Positions 14,468 through 16,143 of a stretch of DNA of 16,143 nucleotides are shown in pieces (position 1 is the stretch's first letter; each line of letters begins with the position of its first letter). The notes under the pieces were generated by a model. It was given only the letters and a program-made list of their open reading frames with translations. It was not told where the DNA came from and searched no databases. The translations under genes and the position numbers were made by a program. Source of the DNA: an uncultured Planctomycetota bacterium (lineage in GTDB: Bacteria > Planctomycetota > UBA1135 > GCA-002686595); the NCBI GenBank assembly GCA_903829565.1, contig CAIKQM010000660.1:1-16143 (forward strand), written 5' to 3'.

Positions 14468-16143
14468 CTACATGACTTCGGGCGCAGCTACGCCCAAATG
14501 GCGCAGTCCGAGGCCGATGACGCATTTTGTGGCCCGGACCAGTTCCAAGCGCGCCGCCGTGACCTCGGGAGCCTGCCCTAGCACTCGCGCATGTGCGTAC
14601 CACGCATTCACATCGCGGCACAGACCGAGCAGGTACTGCGCCAACAGCGACGGTTCGCAGCGCTCTGCGGCGGTGCGCACGGCCGTGCCGTAGCGCGCCA
14701 AGCCCAGCAGCACCGTCGAGGCGTCGCTCAAGGCGTGCAGATCGAGCTGCGTCGCGCTCTGGGCTTCACCCGACTCGGCGGCCTTGCGCAGGATCGAGGC
14801 CAAGCGCGCGTGCGTGTACTGCACATACGGCCCCGTCTCGCCTTCGAAGGACAGGATCTGCGCCTTGTCGAACTCGACGTCCTTGATGCGTTCGCGCTTC
14901 AAGTCGTTGAACACGATGGCGCCGATGCCGATCTGCTCGGCCACCAAGCGCCGCGTGGCTTCGTCCAGTGAGGGGTTCTTCTCGCTCACGACCTTGAGAG
15001 CTTCGTCGACGACTTCATCGAGCAGGTCGTCGAGCACCAGCACCGGGCCTTTGCGGCTCGCAAGTTTGGTGCGACCGGGTCCCAGCAACAGGCCGAAGTC
15101 AATGTGCTCGACCTGTGCTTCCCACGCGAGTTCCATGCGCTTGAGCACGGCCTTCAGTTGACGGAAGTGCAGCTTCTGTTCGCCGCCGACCACATACAGC
15201 GCGCGGGCAAAGTCGAACTCAGCGTGACGCGAGAAGAGCGCGGCCAGGTCGCGCGTGGCATACAGCGTCGTGCCATCCGATTGACGCAGCAAGCACGGCG
15301 TTTCCTTGAGGCCCTTGTCGATCATGCCGAGCATGACCACGAGCGCGCCTTGCGACTCTTCCACGACGCCGGCTTGTGCGACGCGCTCAAACGTCTCCTT
15401 GAGCAGCGGCTCATACCACGACTCGCCGCGCACCAAATCGTGCTGGATTCCCAGGCGTTTGTAGGTCTTGGCGAAGCCGGCGAGCGAGGTCTGCGTGACC
15501 CAGCGCCAGAGCTCGCGCACTTCGCCTTCGCGGCCTGATTCAAGCTCGCGCCACGCCTCGCGCGCTTCGGCGGCGAACTGTGCATCGGCTTCTACTTGCT
15601 GCTTGCTCCACTGGTAGAGCTCGAGCAAGCCATGCACCGGATTGGCTTCGTCCAGCGTCTTGCCGCGCCGGCGCAGCGCCACGACCAGACCGCCGAACTG
15701 CGAGCCCCAGTCGCCGATGTGGTTGATGCCCACGACTTTGTAGCCCAGCGCTTCGTGCAGGTGCACCAACGCGGCACCGATGATCGTTGAGCGCAGGTGG
15801 CCCACGTGCATGGGCTTGGCGATGTTCGGCGAGCTGTAGTCGATGACGACCGTGCGGCCGTTGCCGGTGTTCGAGGTGCCGTAGCTCGCGCCTTTGCCGG
15901 CGATTTCGGCCAAGATGGTCTGCGCCAGCAGCGCGCGCTCGATGGTGATGTTGACGTAGGGACCGGCGGCGCGCACCTCCATCTTGTCAAGTTTGCCTGA
16001 CAGGGCGTTGGCGAGTTCGGCTGCGGCTTGCGGCGGCGCTTGCTTCTTCGCCTTGGCCAGCAAGAAGCACGGCAGCGCCACATCGCCAAGGCTCAGATCG
16101 CGCGGCTCTTCGAGACGGATGTCACTCTCGGGAAGCCCTGTGA
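14468..16143 (-). CDS. argS: Arginyl-tRNA synthetase (5' end beyond window)
   Basis: This class I synthetase charges tRNA-Arg. The reading frame is open to the right edge (557 residues visible). The first visible part (TGLPESDIRLEEPRDLSLGDVA, broken here as TGLPESDIRL and EEPRDLSLGD) belongs to the N-terminal Add-1 domain, so probably only a few dozen residues are missing. The HIGH motif is HVGH in PMHVGHLRST (15797-15808), followed by NHIGDWGSQFGG. The KMSKS position reads KLASRKG, a usual ArgRS deviation. The C-terminal helical anticodon-binding domain holds the family stretches FEGETGPYVQYTHAR and ends GLRHLGVAAPEVM, a typical terminus. The GTG at 16081 is an internal valine, not a start. 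Confidence 0.96.
   Translation of the reverse strand, partial: TGLPESDIRLEEPRDLSLGDVALPCFLLAKAKKQAPPQAAAELANALSGKLDKMEVRAAGPYVNITIERALLAQTILAEIAGKGASYGTSNTGNGRTVVIDYSSPNIAKPMHVGHLRSTIIGAALVHLHEALGYKVVGINHIGDWGSQFGGLVVALRRRGKTLDEANPVHGLLELYQWSKQQVEADAQFAAEAREAWRELESGREGEVRELWRWVTQTSLAGFAKTYKRLGIQHDLVRGESWYEPLLKETFERVAQAGVVEESQGALVVMLGMIDKGLKETPCLLRQSDGTTLYATRDLAALFSRHAEFDFARALYVVGGEQKLHFRQLKAVLKRMELAWEAQVEHIDFGLLLGPGRTKLASRKGPVLVLDDLLDEVVDEALKVVSEKNPSLDEATRRLVAEQIGIGAIVFNDLKRERIKDVEFDKAQILSFEGETGPYVQYTHARLASILRKAAESGEAQSATQLDLHALSDASTVLLGLARYGTAVRTAAERCEPSLLAQYLLGLCRDVNAWYAHARVLGQAPEVTAARLELVRATKCVIGLGLRHLGVAAPEVM

Overview
The window is GC-rich, densely packed bacterial chromosome. It most likely comes from a planctomycete. 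The basis is two adjacent secreted proteins with a shared Cys-containing C-terminal module, a dockerin-like calcium motif of the kind common in planctomycete secretomes, a signal peptidase I with a very large insertion, and a FliA/WhiG-type sigma factor (planctomycetes have motile swarmer cells). The phylum is inferred from architecture, not from a marker gene. No rRNA, tRNA or CRISPR array is visible.

Left part (1-6665): housekeeping genes. lepB (signal peptidase I, minus strand) is followed by a small plus-strand DUF1569/DinB-like gene. Next comes a minus-strand run transcribed in the order birA - rph - rdgB - yqhA-like - lepA. birA and rph overlap by 14 bases and rph and rdgB by 4 bases; yqhA and lepA follow after short gaps, so this looks like one operon. 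It combines biotin attachment, tRNA 3' processing, non-canonical nucleotide clean-up, a small membrane protein and the ribosomal back-translocase EF4. lepA and lepB, often adjacent co-directional genes in bacteria, are here separated by the opposed DUF1569 gene.

Middle part (6776-12910): an exported-protein region on the plus strand. A tiny single-span membrane protein is translationally coupled to a large secreted protein that carries the Asp / His-x-Asp / Cys tetrad of the guanidino-modifying (agmatine / peptidylarginine deiminase) superfamily. Then come a secreted protein with very biased codon use, probably highly expressed and ended by a strong intrinsic terminator, and a secreted seven-bladed RCC1-like propeller protein. 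These last two end in a related module of exactly 153 residues. The propeller gene is bracketed by two non-coding elements (188 and 305 bp). Each is bounded by 31-bp inverted repeats of one family, they share an internal box, and they lie in opposite orientations. This looks like an undescribed MITE-like or cassette-like element and is the most novel feature here.

Right part (12911-16143): argS (its N-terminus runs off the window), apt and a FliA/WhiG-family sigma factor, all on the minus strand. apt and the sigma gene are 8 bases apart. A perfect 15-bp palindrome lies between argS and apt. The sigma gene ends inside a 14-bp tandem repeat that adjoins one of the inverted-repeat elements.
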